This document shows, in pieces, positions 20,341 to 32,800 of a stretch of DNA of 64,000 nt. Numbering within the stretch: position 1 is the stretch's first letter; each line of letters opens with the position of its first letter. The notes under the pieces were generated by a model. The model did no database searches and was not told where the DNA came from. It worked only from the letters and a program-made list of their open reading frames with translations. The translations under genes and the position numbers were made by a program. The stretch comes from Inga oerstediana (taxonomy: Eukaryota > Streptophyta > Magnoliopsida > Fabales > Fabaceae): assembly GCA_963210345.1 (NCBI GenBank), contig OY723409.1:49574839-49638838 (forward strand), in the 5' to 3' direction.

Positions 20341-20895
20341 TACTTCATTTGATCTTACTTATAAACAACTTTCTCTCTTATAAGATTGATCCCTTTTATA
20401 AGCAACTTTCATTTTTTATCTGAAAATGTAAGCTTCTTTTTCCTATTTTACCCTTATTAAATACTCATTCTCTCTCATATCTTATCCTCCCTCTAGTCCT
20501 AATTATAAGACAAAGTTGACTTTTTTGGAGAAATTAAGGAAGCCAATTAAATTATTTTAGAGTGCTTATATTTTTAGTATCCTTAGATTATATATTAGTT
20601 TATTAGTCAAATTAATTAGTTTGGAGAAAAAAATAAAAATATAAATACTCTAAAGCAATTTAATTGACTTCCTTAATTTCTCCAAAAAAAGTCAACTTTG
20701 TCTTATAATTAGGACCAAAGGGAGTACTCATTATCTCTTATACTTTTTATTTATTCTCTCTCCTATACTCTTTTCATAAATAGGGGTATATATGAAAAAA
20801 AAACATGACATTGTTGACACTCTTATTGCTTTTAACTACCAGTTCGTTTTGCATAATCAAGAAGAACGTTACTTATAAATAGAACCGGAGGAATA
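20341..20895. mobile_element. Stowaway-like MITE, interrupted by another Stowaway
   Basis: The left end (TACTTCATTTGATCTTACTTA) and the inverted right end (TATTCCTCCGGTTCTATTTA) are TIR-like, and both continue with TAARYAACKTTC. Removing the inner element at 20487-20724 leaves about 315 bp. Boundaries are by eye and the left TIR is degraded. Confidence 0.5.
20487..20724. mobile_element. Stowaway MITE, 238 bp
   Basis: Ends CTCCCTCTAGTCCTAATTAT and, inverted, ATAATTAGGACCAAAGGGAG, with TA immediately right. The internal segments at about 20513-20560 and 20655-20700 are inverted copies of each other (gttgacttttttggagaaat), so the whole element can fold into one long hairpin. Confidence 0.85.
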
Positions 20896-21596
20896 TATGA
20901 ATAGATTTTACCCAAAAGAAGATATATAGATAGATTTGGTGGAAATATTACTTTTTGTTCTCCAGATTAGATTTTGGGTTCAAAATATATAAAATAAATT
21001 AAATAGATATAAAATATTTATGGATTTGATATAATATATTTTAAAATCTAAACATATTTAATTATAAAATATACACTTATAAACAATAATTTATCGTTAT
21101 GTTTCATAATAATGTACAATTAATAACACAAAATTAAGAGGTATCAATTCTATTGAGTGGTCTTTCAACACCCAACTTTTATATTGGGGTCCGGTCTCCA
21201 TAGATATATAATATAAGGCAAATTGGAAGTGAAATTTTCGGAATATGAAATTGTTTTTGCTTGATTAAAAAAAATTGTCAAAGAAGTTAGAATGGTAACT
21301 TCTTAGAGATTTTGGGAGGTATCTTTCCGAGCATAATCCCGACAAGTATTTTCTAAATATTAATGCTTTACAAAAAATGTTTCATAATTAAACTCTCCTA
21401 ACCCAAAAGGATAAAACATGAAACTCTCTTAACCTGAAACAAAAGTATCCATATATTTTCTTATAAAAAAAACCATATCTTTATTATTAAAAATTTGAAT
21501 ATTATTTTGAAACATAATTTCAACTTTCTAAAAAATAAAAATAAAATGTGGAAATTCAATTATAAGTAAAATACTCTAACCTTCCTTATATTTTGC
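20896..21596. other. AT-rich intergenic DNA, no gene recognised
   Basis: Very AT-rich sequence with no open frame of note and no repeat structure that I could delimit. Confidence 0.5.
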
Positions 21597-22434
21597 CTTA
21601 ATTACACAGACCTCTCATTTATTTTGAAAATATACACTTAAGTCCAAACTGTTAACTCCATTAAGGATTTTTATTTTTAAATTAAAATAAATTTTATTTA
21701 CTAATTTACCAATCATCATTATAATTCCCTAATTTTGGCTAAAACTGTTTTAAGCAATTTAAGAGTTTTTTTAATTTTCTTAATTTATTTTTTAGTTTTG
21801 CAAATAGTTATCTGTTAAATTTTTTTTTTCATATTGTGATAAAGACTTAATTAATTCAATTAATGCAAACATATAAAAATTAATTAAAAATATGATTAAT
21901 TCTTTTAATAAATGCATACTTAAATAAACAAGTTTATAAATGTTTGTGAAAAAATTTATCTAATAAATTTAAATTTAAAATGTATATAAGTTATATAATG
22001 TCTAAAATTTACATTATTAATGGTGAACCAATCATGGTTTCATGGCAAAAAAAAATGAAAGAAATATGTTTTTAGTCATTTAAAATAATACTAAATAAAT
22101 AAGTTTCAATAAATATGATAAAAATTTAAAAATTTATAATATAGTAAAATTTAATAAATTTTATAATATATTGGAAATTTTGAACATATATATTAGAATT
22201 ATTATTTTTTGTATAAAAATTATTTTTAGGAAAATATAAATGTTTATTCATTTGTTGAAAGATGAGTATTTTGGTCAAAGCAAAAGTTTAAGAGTAAAAC
22301 TGAACAGTCAACTAAAATTTAGGTGGATGGAAATGGAATCTCAAATATGGAATGGTGTTTTTGTAACATGCATTTTAATTTTAAAGAATATCTATATACG
22401 TTTTCAAAATAGAGGGGATGTTTGTATAATTTAG
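21597..22434. mobile_element. Non-autonomous DNA transposon with terminal inverted repeats, possibly Mutator-like
   Basis: The left end CTTAATTACACAGACCTCTC continues to ttattttgaaaa. The right end on the minus strand reads CTAAATTATACAAACATCCC and continues to tattttgaaaa. The inner 770 bp are AT-rich and non-coding; the 64-codon frame at 22240-22434 overlaps the TIR and is not a gene. A 9-bp TSD could not be confirmed. Confidence 0.55.
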
Positions 22435-23573
22435 ATAAAACAAATGGCTAGTCAATATATTTTACTCTTTGGTTATATATATAACTTTATACAAATTTTT
22501 TATTTGGTCTCTTAAGTTTATAATGTATTTTTTAATCCTTTAACTCTAATATTGTAGTCTCAAATTATGATTTTTCGTGTAAATTATTATCATTTTTAGA
22601 ATTTCAATGTCAACATTTTTCTTGTTAACGAAATTCGGTTTAGATAACTAAAAATATGTTTTATGAAATTAAAAAACCTAAATAAAATCTTATATGAAAT
22701 TAAAACACTAGATATGCGATTTTGCAAACAAATTATGCATTAACTTTTCAAAAAGTTGACTTAAAAGATATGATTATTTATATCAAGTGATCACAATAAT
22801 AATGCGAGAAAAATCACAATCATTCGATTCAATATTCTTCCCGCTAATTTTAACGTAATGATATTGAATTGAATTAAATATTAACACTTGACATCGGATA
22901 TCCAATTGCAAATTGCAACGCTGTCGTTAAAATGCCCATAAGGATGAATTCATACAATGAATTCCAGGGAAATACTAATATTCTCATAAAAACCTAAATT
23001 TCCTTTTTCCTATTTTGATATTTTCTACCTAATTAAGACTCATGCGATAAAAAGCGCAAATGCATATGCCATTCCTGGCCCTTAATATAAAAGCTGATAG
23101 GAGAGTTAAAATAATTCCTAAATATAAAATCCCAATCCAAGTCCCTCATATTTATCATTTTTTTTTTTAAACTATCCCTATCTGATTGCACATATTAAAA
23201 GAATTTGCATTAAGTAGTTTCAATGCAAATTATTTAAAAGGATATTTTAGAAAAACCAACAAATATTTTTAACAAATAACTAATTTATCTAATTTTCTTA
23301 GTCTACCCAAATTAAGTAAGATCTTATATTAAGGACTAGACAAAATATTAAATTGGGAGAATGCGGGCTCGTTTATCAGCCATAACCAGAATGTACAGAC
23401 AATCATCCTTTGAGTAAACTGAGCACTTAATTTCTACTCATTTTGTATCAGATGAACATGTTTACAGGTTGCTTATGAAATACATACACCGACTTAATTA
23501 CACTCCAAGGCGAAACTGAAATAACAACTAATACACAATAACAAGTGAAGCAAAATAACTGTTTGGGATCTCG
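22435..23573. other. AT-rich intergenic DNA and probable 3' flank of the kinesin gene
   Basis: No open frames and no repeats that I can delimit. The 3' UTR of the minus-strand kinesin gene must end somewhere below 23830, but I found no clear polyadenylation signal on the minus strand. Confidence 0.45.
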
Positions 23574-23700
23574 TTTGAGCATCTCAAAAGTACTTATTTA
23601 TGAAAATCGAGACAATATGCCAATTCCATATTTATCTCGTACAATGTAAACTGTGATTAAAAGTTGCTTTTAAAGGTTTCAATCACCATTTCAAATAAGG
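23574..23700. mobile_element. hAT-like MITE in the 3' UTR or flank of the kinesin gene
   Basis: The ends GGATCTCGTTTGAGCATC and, inverted, TTTGTGCCTTATTTGAAA, plus the core aagtacttatttatgaaaat / cgagacaa and ttatctcgtacaatgtaaac, match the family at 5284 and 59781. It lies 130 bp downstream of the kinesin stop codon and may be transcribed in the 3' UTR. Confidence 0.55.
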
Positions 23701-23829
23701 CACAAAGATTGTCCCAACAGAATCCAGCAAACGCCAGAGACTGACTTGCAAAGCCACTCAACCAAACCCCCAAATGCACATCAACGCAACCAACTATAAT
23801 TTCATCATCCACTTACCCGTTTTTATGGG

Positions 23830-26800
23830 TTATGGTCTAACATCTTTTAGTACACCTCCTTTTTCAAGCTCTCTAACCAGATCCTTTAGGGATGGAACCT
23901 TCATAGCCAAGGTCCTGTACAGTCTAGAATACCGTGCTCGAGTTCCATCAGCTGTCCTTGCTAAGGCAAGCAAGTTAAGAGCCTGAGGTAGTTCGGCAAA
24001 TACTTGTTTCATTTCCTCTAAGCTCATGTTTTCCAAAATTGATGGCCTAGGGGCGACCCTCACAATCTCACCGCCTTTAGGTTCTTGAACTCGAGAATGG
24101 GCTTTTATGACTAGTTCTGAATTTGAATTTGCTCCACATTTGATTATAAATGGAGATGAAGTACCTGTATTAAATTGGAGGACATTCCACTGTGCCACGT
24201 CAGTTTCAAATCCAGACCCGAGATCTGTTGAAGGCTTGTGAGCATGTGATAGATCTTGAATACTGTCATCAACTTCAGAAATCGACTGCCTCATCAGACA
24301 AGAGAGGAGAGATTTAGAATTCACAATACCCGGCGAAAAGTCAGACCCAGGTGTCTAATAGTAAAAAAGTTGGGTGTGTGTATGTAGTAAATTCATTGGT
24401 CAAACGTTCAAATGTTCAAGGATAAGGAATTCGGGGACATAATAACATCAACATTTAATCCAACATACATAAAAATTTTGAGTAAAGTGCAAATATGCCT
24501 CAGAAGTTTTTGTTAAGGAGTAATGTTACCCGGAAGTCTTTTGAGGTTCAATATTAACCTAAAAGTGTTAAAATAAAGCAATGATGCCCTTTACCGTTAA
24601 AAAGTTAACGGTCAATGTCAAATTTTTATTAGTATTTTAACGGTATAGGGTAACATTACTACGTTTTGAAACTTCCGAAGTGATATTGAATTTGAAAGAA
24701 CTTCTAGGGCAACATTGCCCATAAGTGAAAACTTCCGGAACAAATTTACACCTTAAACAAAAAATTTTGCAAAATTGGAATTATATATAAAATACATTCC
24801 GTACCTCAACCAAGCCGCGAGCACCTGCAATGTGATTCTGTGCGCATGGATGATCGATTTCAAGAAGCAAAGGCATCCGTTTTGTTAACTCATCCAGAGA
24901 AGCAAGCATCGATTTTTTCTTGCTTTTGCTCACAGCATTTAGTGTAGAATGTCTTGTCATATCCTGTTCAACTAATAACTTCAATTTGGATAACAGTAAA
25001 CTCAAATGTTTAAAATAACTTTTGAACAAGAAAGCAAGAACCTTGATTTCTTTCAACATGTCATCAAGTGAAATGAGAGATGCTAATCGTGCATCTTCAG
25101 CTGCAGTAGGGGGGTTTCGAATAGGTGAACCACCACCACTACCCAATGTCGATAAAGCAGCGTCGCCTCTAATTTGTTTCAAAATCTGATGAGAAAAAAC
25201 AATACAGAGGATGATATAGGTGTACAAAATAGAATGCATTCGTGTATCCAAAAAAGAAGGAATGTATTAAAATTTTTTTTTCCAATTTGTTTTCACCTAG
25301 ATATAAACTACAATATTCAGAAATGATAAAAATCCATTCTATATTATGAAACATCCATTCTCGTTGATAAGCAGTCGCAGAAAGTTCATTGACTGAATGC
25401 TAGCTCTTTTCACCTTGATATAAAATACAAACAGGCCAATTTGAGAAATCTTTCAATGCCTAGAAGCAGTATAAGAAATTCAACAAGTATGCCAAGAAAG
25501 AAGAAAATGCTAGAATTTACAAGATATTGTGCGCTAACAATGGGAGTGTATATTTGTAATGTTCTGCTAGCAGAGGAGTTCCTTTGACAGATAAAACAGA
25601 TTGGAAGGGAGAGAACTACCGAAGTAATGTTATCTACTTCCCCTTATCCCACATTCGTAGGAAAGCAAGGGTCTGGTATTTCAGTATATCAGCAGCGCTA
25701 CAGAGTAAGCAACCACTAATAGGCTAGAGCCATGGGAGGGTAACTTATCATCTCACACGTTTTTCTCTATGTAACGAGGAAAAAAAATTAAAAATAGCCT
25801 AGATTATTAATTGAAAATAGAAGTGTCATAATAAACCTTCAAAACTTGGATCTTGTGGGGGGGAAAATACTACTCAGGTATACGATCATTTGCTTTCATG
25901 AGTTCTTAATCAGTATGTAATGAAACTTGAATTTCAACAATGAGAGTCTACTTAAGGCTCGCATACAAAAAAATTAAATTCCTGCTTTTGTTAATCAGTA
26001 AGATATGAAATTATGTACAAGTGAATTCTTTCCTCAGTGAAAACCTACCGATAAAGGCCCTTTAGTTTTTGTAAGTAATGATTTCAGATTCTGGCTACAA
26101 AAAAGGAACAAAAGGGGAAATTCTTGCGTTTTATATCTTCCTCCTTAACCATAGAAAGATGGACTCAAGAAGCATTCATAATTTGCATTTAAAAAAGATG
26201 GATTACAATTGGGGTTTATATCAATATGTTGCTGATCACACCACCAGGTAAATAATGACTCAATGCTTTATCTCCTGATGAACTCTTGATTATAGGCAAA
26301 TAAGAGGGAAACAAGAGATAACAAACATATAAGACCTTTCTTCTTTTGTGATCAACAGATTCAAGAGCTGAACGTAACTTGGATACTTGTGCTGGATCTT
26401 CCACCTCTTCTGCAGCCAAGGTACCAGCAATATCCTGAAAATCAACGTCCAAAAACACATACCCATCACATTATTCAAGTAGAAAGGTCAGAAGGTCTTG
26501 TGTGTATCCAGAAACCAGTGAAACAGGAATTCTGAATTTTTCATTTAAGGATAAACATCAACGCCATTCAAATCAAACAAGCAAATCATAAAAATTCAAG
26601 TAGCCATGTGTATTTAAGATCTCTTGTAGGCAGCAACTGAGCAACTTGAATATAACATCTCATAAGGCTGGCTTGTAGAAAAATCATCTCACAATTTAAT
26701 ATGAGCAACTTTGGCTATTGCTGGGTTCAGGTAAAGACTAACATCGAGACGGGTCAGAAAATAAGGTAGACGGTAGCTTAACATAGGAGAATATTTCACA

Positions 26801-29800
26801 GTGAAAGGACAGAAAATAGAATAAAGATTCAATCAAGAATTAAAGATATGTATGCTTTTAGGTCAGATGGTCGTTAAAAGAGATTTCATTTTCCTCAAAA
26901 ATGAGAGAAAAGAAAAACGTGAATAACTAGATTAAAGATAAATCCAGGCCTGAATCATGCCCAGACTGTTTTCAATGAAAAACTCGATTTATTGAATAAA
27001 TTTCTAAAATCCAATATTGTATTCCAAAGATTATAATACATGTGAGTTGCGCCCCAATTAGGCATGACTAATGATAGCATTCAAGTGTATCATCTCTTAA
27101 CATAGTCCCAAAATAAACAATGTTTCTTTAAGCATTTGAGATAAGATTAGTGTGATCATTCTGAAGAGACAATCAAGAATTAGGCATACCTTCAAATGTT
27201 GCAATTGAGAAGTATACAGACGTCTCGTATATTCAAATAAAAGCTGGCCAAGAGCATCAGTTTGAGGAGGCAATACAGTACCAAGTCCAGCCGTCCAACC
27301 ATCCATGATTGCAGTAGAAAGAAGCTCCAACTGACCAGTTGACCCTCCCAATGCATCATTACCAGCAACAGAAAGAAATTCGAAGTTCTCAGCAAGCCAG
27401 GATCTAACTTGGCGCTGCAGCTCACCTGCTGGAGTATGTGCAAAGAGCGCAGCAAGAGCCTTGTTTCGAATTGCAAAACTTCTGGCTTCCTCAGTTATTT
27501 CCCTTAACTTTCCGCCAGTTACCTGCTGTCTCCAGGTCTCCTGTACATTTTTTCCCAATAAAAACTGTAAACAGAGTAAGATGAAAGGAAGGAGAGTCTA
27601 TAGGACCCTGAAGTTCAAGCAATGAAGAATGTTGGACAGCATAGTGCCAGAAAAGAAACAAGAACAAAAAGAATTCATGAATTACAAGAATGAATGACAG
27701 ATCATCAAACTTTTACTAAACCAAAAATAGTTACTTTTTGGTGTTCAAGTTCAAAAGGAAGTCCAGGGAGAATGCAGTGAAAAGAGAGAAATATCATAAG
27801 AGCAGCTACCTGATCAATTCCACGTATCTTCGATACAACAGTTGAAAATTTGGATTTCTTCTCTGGCTTTAGATTCACTTTTAATCCTTGGATTTGTTCA
27901 TCAAAATATCGCACTGGAGATCTTCCAGGACTGCTTCCCCTGCTGGAACTTCTACTGTGTCCAGTATTAACTTTTTCTAGGAAGCACTCAACTGGCAAGA
28001 CCTTCCAAATCAATGGGCAATTGTTACCAACTTAACATCAGGAATGCCCTTGAATAGAACAAAAAACATGCTTTGTGAAAACCACATCAGAATATAAAAA
28101 AGAAGCCGCCTCTGCTGGTTAATCACCTTAATGGATTGCAGCTCTGGGGATTTAGCAAGCAAAGATCTTATATACAAGATTCTGACTCGGGAAACAATCA
28201 TGGTGTCCATTACTCTCTTGGGTTCCATTTTCCGGATAAAATAGAAAACAGCATCCCTAATTTCAGCAAGTATCTCATGTTCTCTAGAGGCACCAGCTTT
28301 GATGACAGCGGCCAGAACCTGATATTGTAAAGAATACCCCTAATAAATATCTGGTCTAAAGTGGATATCATCATGCTGCAGCTATTTGAACTTGGTCCAG
28401 GCACTTTCTAAAGATGCAGAGCAAACAAACTCACTAGAACTCAAACAAAACTTTTAACAACATCCTTGTCAGTTTATATTAGCATGTGAATAAAATATTG
28501 AAATTCGAAAGAGATTACAGAATTCTCAACTTTCCACACAAAATAGACAAATAATTTTGAAATAATACATGAAAGATAGGGATTTTGAAAGCAATGGCCT
28601 ACCCCAAGAAGGAAAAAATATCATAAAAATGAAAAGAGAAGCATTTCTGCATGTAAAATACAACTGTTTCAGCCAACTAAACCATAAATCAATCAATATA
28701 CATACCAGCATCAACAACTTGTTTGCACCATCAGAAATAGTAGCAAGGCCTTCGTACTGATCAGGATCAAAGTCATTCAGTGCAGCAGTTAGATATTCAC
28801 CTGCAGGGGTAGACTTGACTTTCTCGGGATTAGGTTTTACTAAAGCAACTGTGCCATCATTTTTTTCTATGGCCAAAGGTGAAGGAAGAGCATCCACAGA
28901 TTGAACTCTAGTAATGTTGCTTATTTTATTCCTGTTTCAAGCCAAATAGAATAAAGCCAATAATCAAAGGCCTATAGACAAAACAGAAGTACCAGACTTA
29001 CCAGAAATATTATAGAATTATACCTCCCTATATCCTGAGGCTGAACATTATCTGATCCCATGGATGATGGACTTGACAACTGAAGATAAAGTGTAAAATT
29101 TTTAAGAGCCAGAACCACCACACAGACCTCAAATGCATGATTATCAATATAAATAATCGTGGTGGTGCAAATTTGTTTGGTTATCTATAGCAGTCTCAGG
29201 TACGTGTTACCATAAGATGCTGATTAAGGGAAACAATGCAGACTTATATAAAAACAGAATTAACAAACCCTCCAGTTGGGTCCATACAGGAAGAAATCAG
29301 TCTACTAATTAACAGTTTCAAATCAAATGGTAACATTTTTAAACCATTCAGTTTCAGTTATTGGGAATGCATGCACAATCCATAGGAAAAATACAGAAAC
29401 GAGTGAGGATTGTAAATTATCCTAATAAAAGACCATATTGTATTATACAAATTAAGATGCATTGTAAAATGTGTAAAAAAGGAAAAGGAAAATAAAAATC
29501 CTTCTCTTTATATGATGCAGATTGATATAGTGGTTGCCAAATTTATTCTTGTATGCAGTGAATTTTGTCTACCTGAGGCGACCCACGCAGAGATGATTTC
29601 CCAGTTAACCTGTCAAACAATTTCTCATTTTCTTCATGCAACCTCTGCAAAACAGTATATTAAGCTTCTTACCAAAAGACAGTAGGACTATAGTAATCAT
29701 ATCAGAATACCAAACAATTACAGAATTTAACAACGTAACATATTGCATCTTTTTCAATACATATTCCCAACTTGGGCATAACTATGCAAACATTTACAAC

Positions 29801-32800
29801 CTAGAAAGGTTACTAGAAGATGCAAACCAAAGTGTCAACCCGACATTTTTTAGCCATCCTCACCTTTTTTTCCTATGCATAACATGAATAGGTCCCAGAT
29901 GATATCATCTCACAGATAATTTCCCCCAGTTAGGGATATGGTCAAGCCACAACTCTGACCAGGCATTTATTCAACCCATCCTCATTTCATTTTGACACTA
30001 TAGACTTCATTGTTTCTTTGAATTATGGAGGTCCCACAAAATGCACTCCAATATGTTAACCAAGTTGTGTCTAAAAGATCTAATACAGAATTATTGCCAT
30101 GGTTTTATGATAAGTTTGTACCTACTAAACTACATATTCAGCAAACGGTAGACAAAAGTAAACCAGTTATCCAATGGGAAGTGGAAGGCTATTACAATGA
30201 CATGTCAATATGCCAAACCTCAATCAGAGCATCACGTTTCTTGAGTTCCTCTTCCAGTTTCTTGGTTACAGCAGAAGAATCCATACCATCTCCAGCTGCC
30301 TTAGAATTGGATGAAGCCCCGGAAATTGGCTCTGTGCCAAATGTTGATCTATCTCCACTGGATCTAATAGCTTCATGCAATTGTCTTTCAAGGGCTTTAA
30401 TCTTATCCTGCATGAATGTAGAACAGAGAAGGCTTAGATAACCTGGCAAACACGCAGAAAGAAATTGCCGATCAGCTACATCTAAGTCTAAGGGTGTGCT
30501 TGGAGGGATGGCAGGAGATTGAATGGAATAGGCAATAAAACCTTAATTCCTCCAGACTTGGGGATTTAGGAAGGAATAGAATCGAGAGGTGGTTCAATTG
30601 CTGTTAGAGTGGTAGAATTTTACTACACTGTTTATAGTAATGTATAACATCTAGATTCGTTTTTGGCTAGGTTCATTGTATTTCTTTTGTGCTACGATTG
30701 TATCTAAATATTTTTCATTGCTTATAGATAAGAAATCGGTGTATGGGCAAATCACCCAACACATTCTCCCATTCTCTTTCTCAAAAAGCTTTCCATGGTA
30801 TCAAAGCTTGGTTCCATCAAGGGACTTGAGGGTCACAGGGTAGTAATATTCTACTACTTTCACAAGTCTTGTTAGAATCAAGCACTAGTTTTAAGGGATT
30901 AAGGGTAATTGTAGAAAACTAATTTATAGCTCATTGCATTCCATTAGTGATTCACTCCCTTACCTTGTAAGACTCTAATGGAACGGCACATCGTGGGCCA
31001 TTCCACTCTGTGCCTTTTCCTTCTATCTCATTATCACATACAAGGAAAAGAATACAAGAAACATTAAAAAAATTATTAATGTTTATATTTTTCCAACTTC
31101 TGAGGCATTTTAGCCCCTTAGCCCTTGTATATATCTCACTTAAAAGGATAAGATTCTTCTTTGTATTATCAATGTTTTAACTTCAAAATATAACCTAGAA
31201 GCACTTATTAACATACTAAACAAATTAAACTTTACAAACAATTCAAGAACTAAAAAAATGAATATTGTGACAAATAGCATGCACAACCTGCAAACTTTGG
31301 ATGGTTGAATCTTGCTGTTGGATCTGCGATTTTCGATCTTGCTCTGACTGTAACAGTTGAGCGACTTGATTTCTTAGCTGAGCACTTTGTTCTCTCTCAA
31401 TCTTATGCTGATCTACTAGCATAATATGCTCTGACTGCAGCACATAAAAACCATAAGATTGCTTATCAACAAGCTGTAGTTAAGCACCGTCTTATGTTCA
31501 GAGCTCACAGTCAAGTACCAACACAAGGTTAGTACAGTTGCGAAGAATCATTGGGTCATATCTCATGGTGCAAAGCATCTATTTTTAAGCCTCAACAAAT
31601 TAAATGACACCAGCTTTTGGAGTAACCGAAAAAGGCAACATGTTGGGTCAAGACGCAGAAGAGAAGATAATGAATACCCATCCTGATGATTTAAATGAAT
31701 ATCATTTAATACACAGTGGATTTGCCAAAATCTCAGGCTTTGGCTGTGCAATAATCACTCAAGATACTCAATTGCAGCATAAATTTTCTCTTCCTAATGT
31801 TGTGTAGCATGAAATTAACATGAATTACCCAAAAGACCAAAATAACTCGAGCATGCCATGCAGAGGAAACAGAATTATCAAATCAATAAGTAAACTGTCA
31901 ATAAATAGAATTTAAAAGTTACCCCAAACAACCTTTAAATCTGTCTGAAATGCAGAAGAAATTTTCCGTGATTTCTGCATTTCATTGAATAGGAAGACAC
32001 ACTGATCATTTGCATCTTTAATTGATTGCTTAAGCTCCAGCCACTCTTGTTTCAGATCATGGATTTCTTTCTCCTTCTCATACAACTCTTTACGTGCATC
32101 ATTTGCCTATAATAACAACAACAAAGTAAATTCAAAACTTGTAATGGGAAATAGTAAATTGTCATCATGAATGACGTTGTCAGAAGGGATCAATGCCAAA
32201 CCAGATATGAAATGCTCCTATATTATGTGTATACTACTTTCTATCTTTTTCTAAATCAAATCCCAGTTCAAGTCTAAATAAGTGCAAAATGGGACCAAAC
32301 GACATGACAGCTAGCCTATCAAGATAAAGTTGTATGAGTTCAACTTCTAAAAGTAATATTTTAAATTGCCACCACAAACCCTCAAGCTGATGAACATAGA
32401 ACAGATCGAAGATGGTATACAAATAGAAGTTAAAATCTATTTCCAAACAAGGAAAAGGGTCAAAGAACTTACAGTATCTCTCCGCTTCTTAATTGTATCT
32501 CGATTCCGTAGGCTAAATACAGAATTTCGAACTCTAGCAGAGAAATTGAGAGACGATAAAGTCTCAGATAAATTTGAAAGATTTGGACACACGTTTACAA
32601 TCATGAGAGTTTTTGAATTCCCACCTGCAATAATAAAAGAACATGCACGTAAAAAAAAAGAAGAAATATTGCATCTGGAACCCCTCTGAGAACTATGAAG
32701 TCTTGAAAGCATAAAAAGTATGATTCCATTGAATCAATTCTCTGGGCGGTAAAGGAAAAAGGCACCACAATTATACCCAAGATTGTCTACAATATACAGG

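Noticed and set aside
30025..30441. Plus-strand frame of 138 codons
   Set aside because: Antisense to kinesin exon 13; the minus strand reads as a conserved coiled-coil segment.
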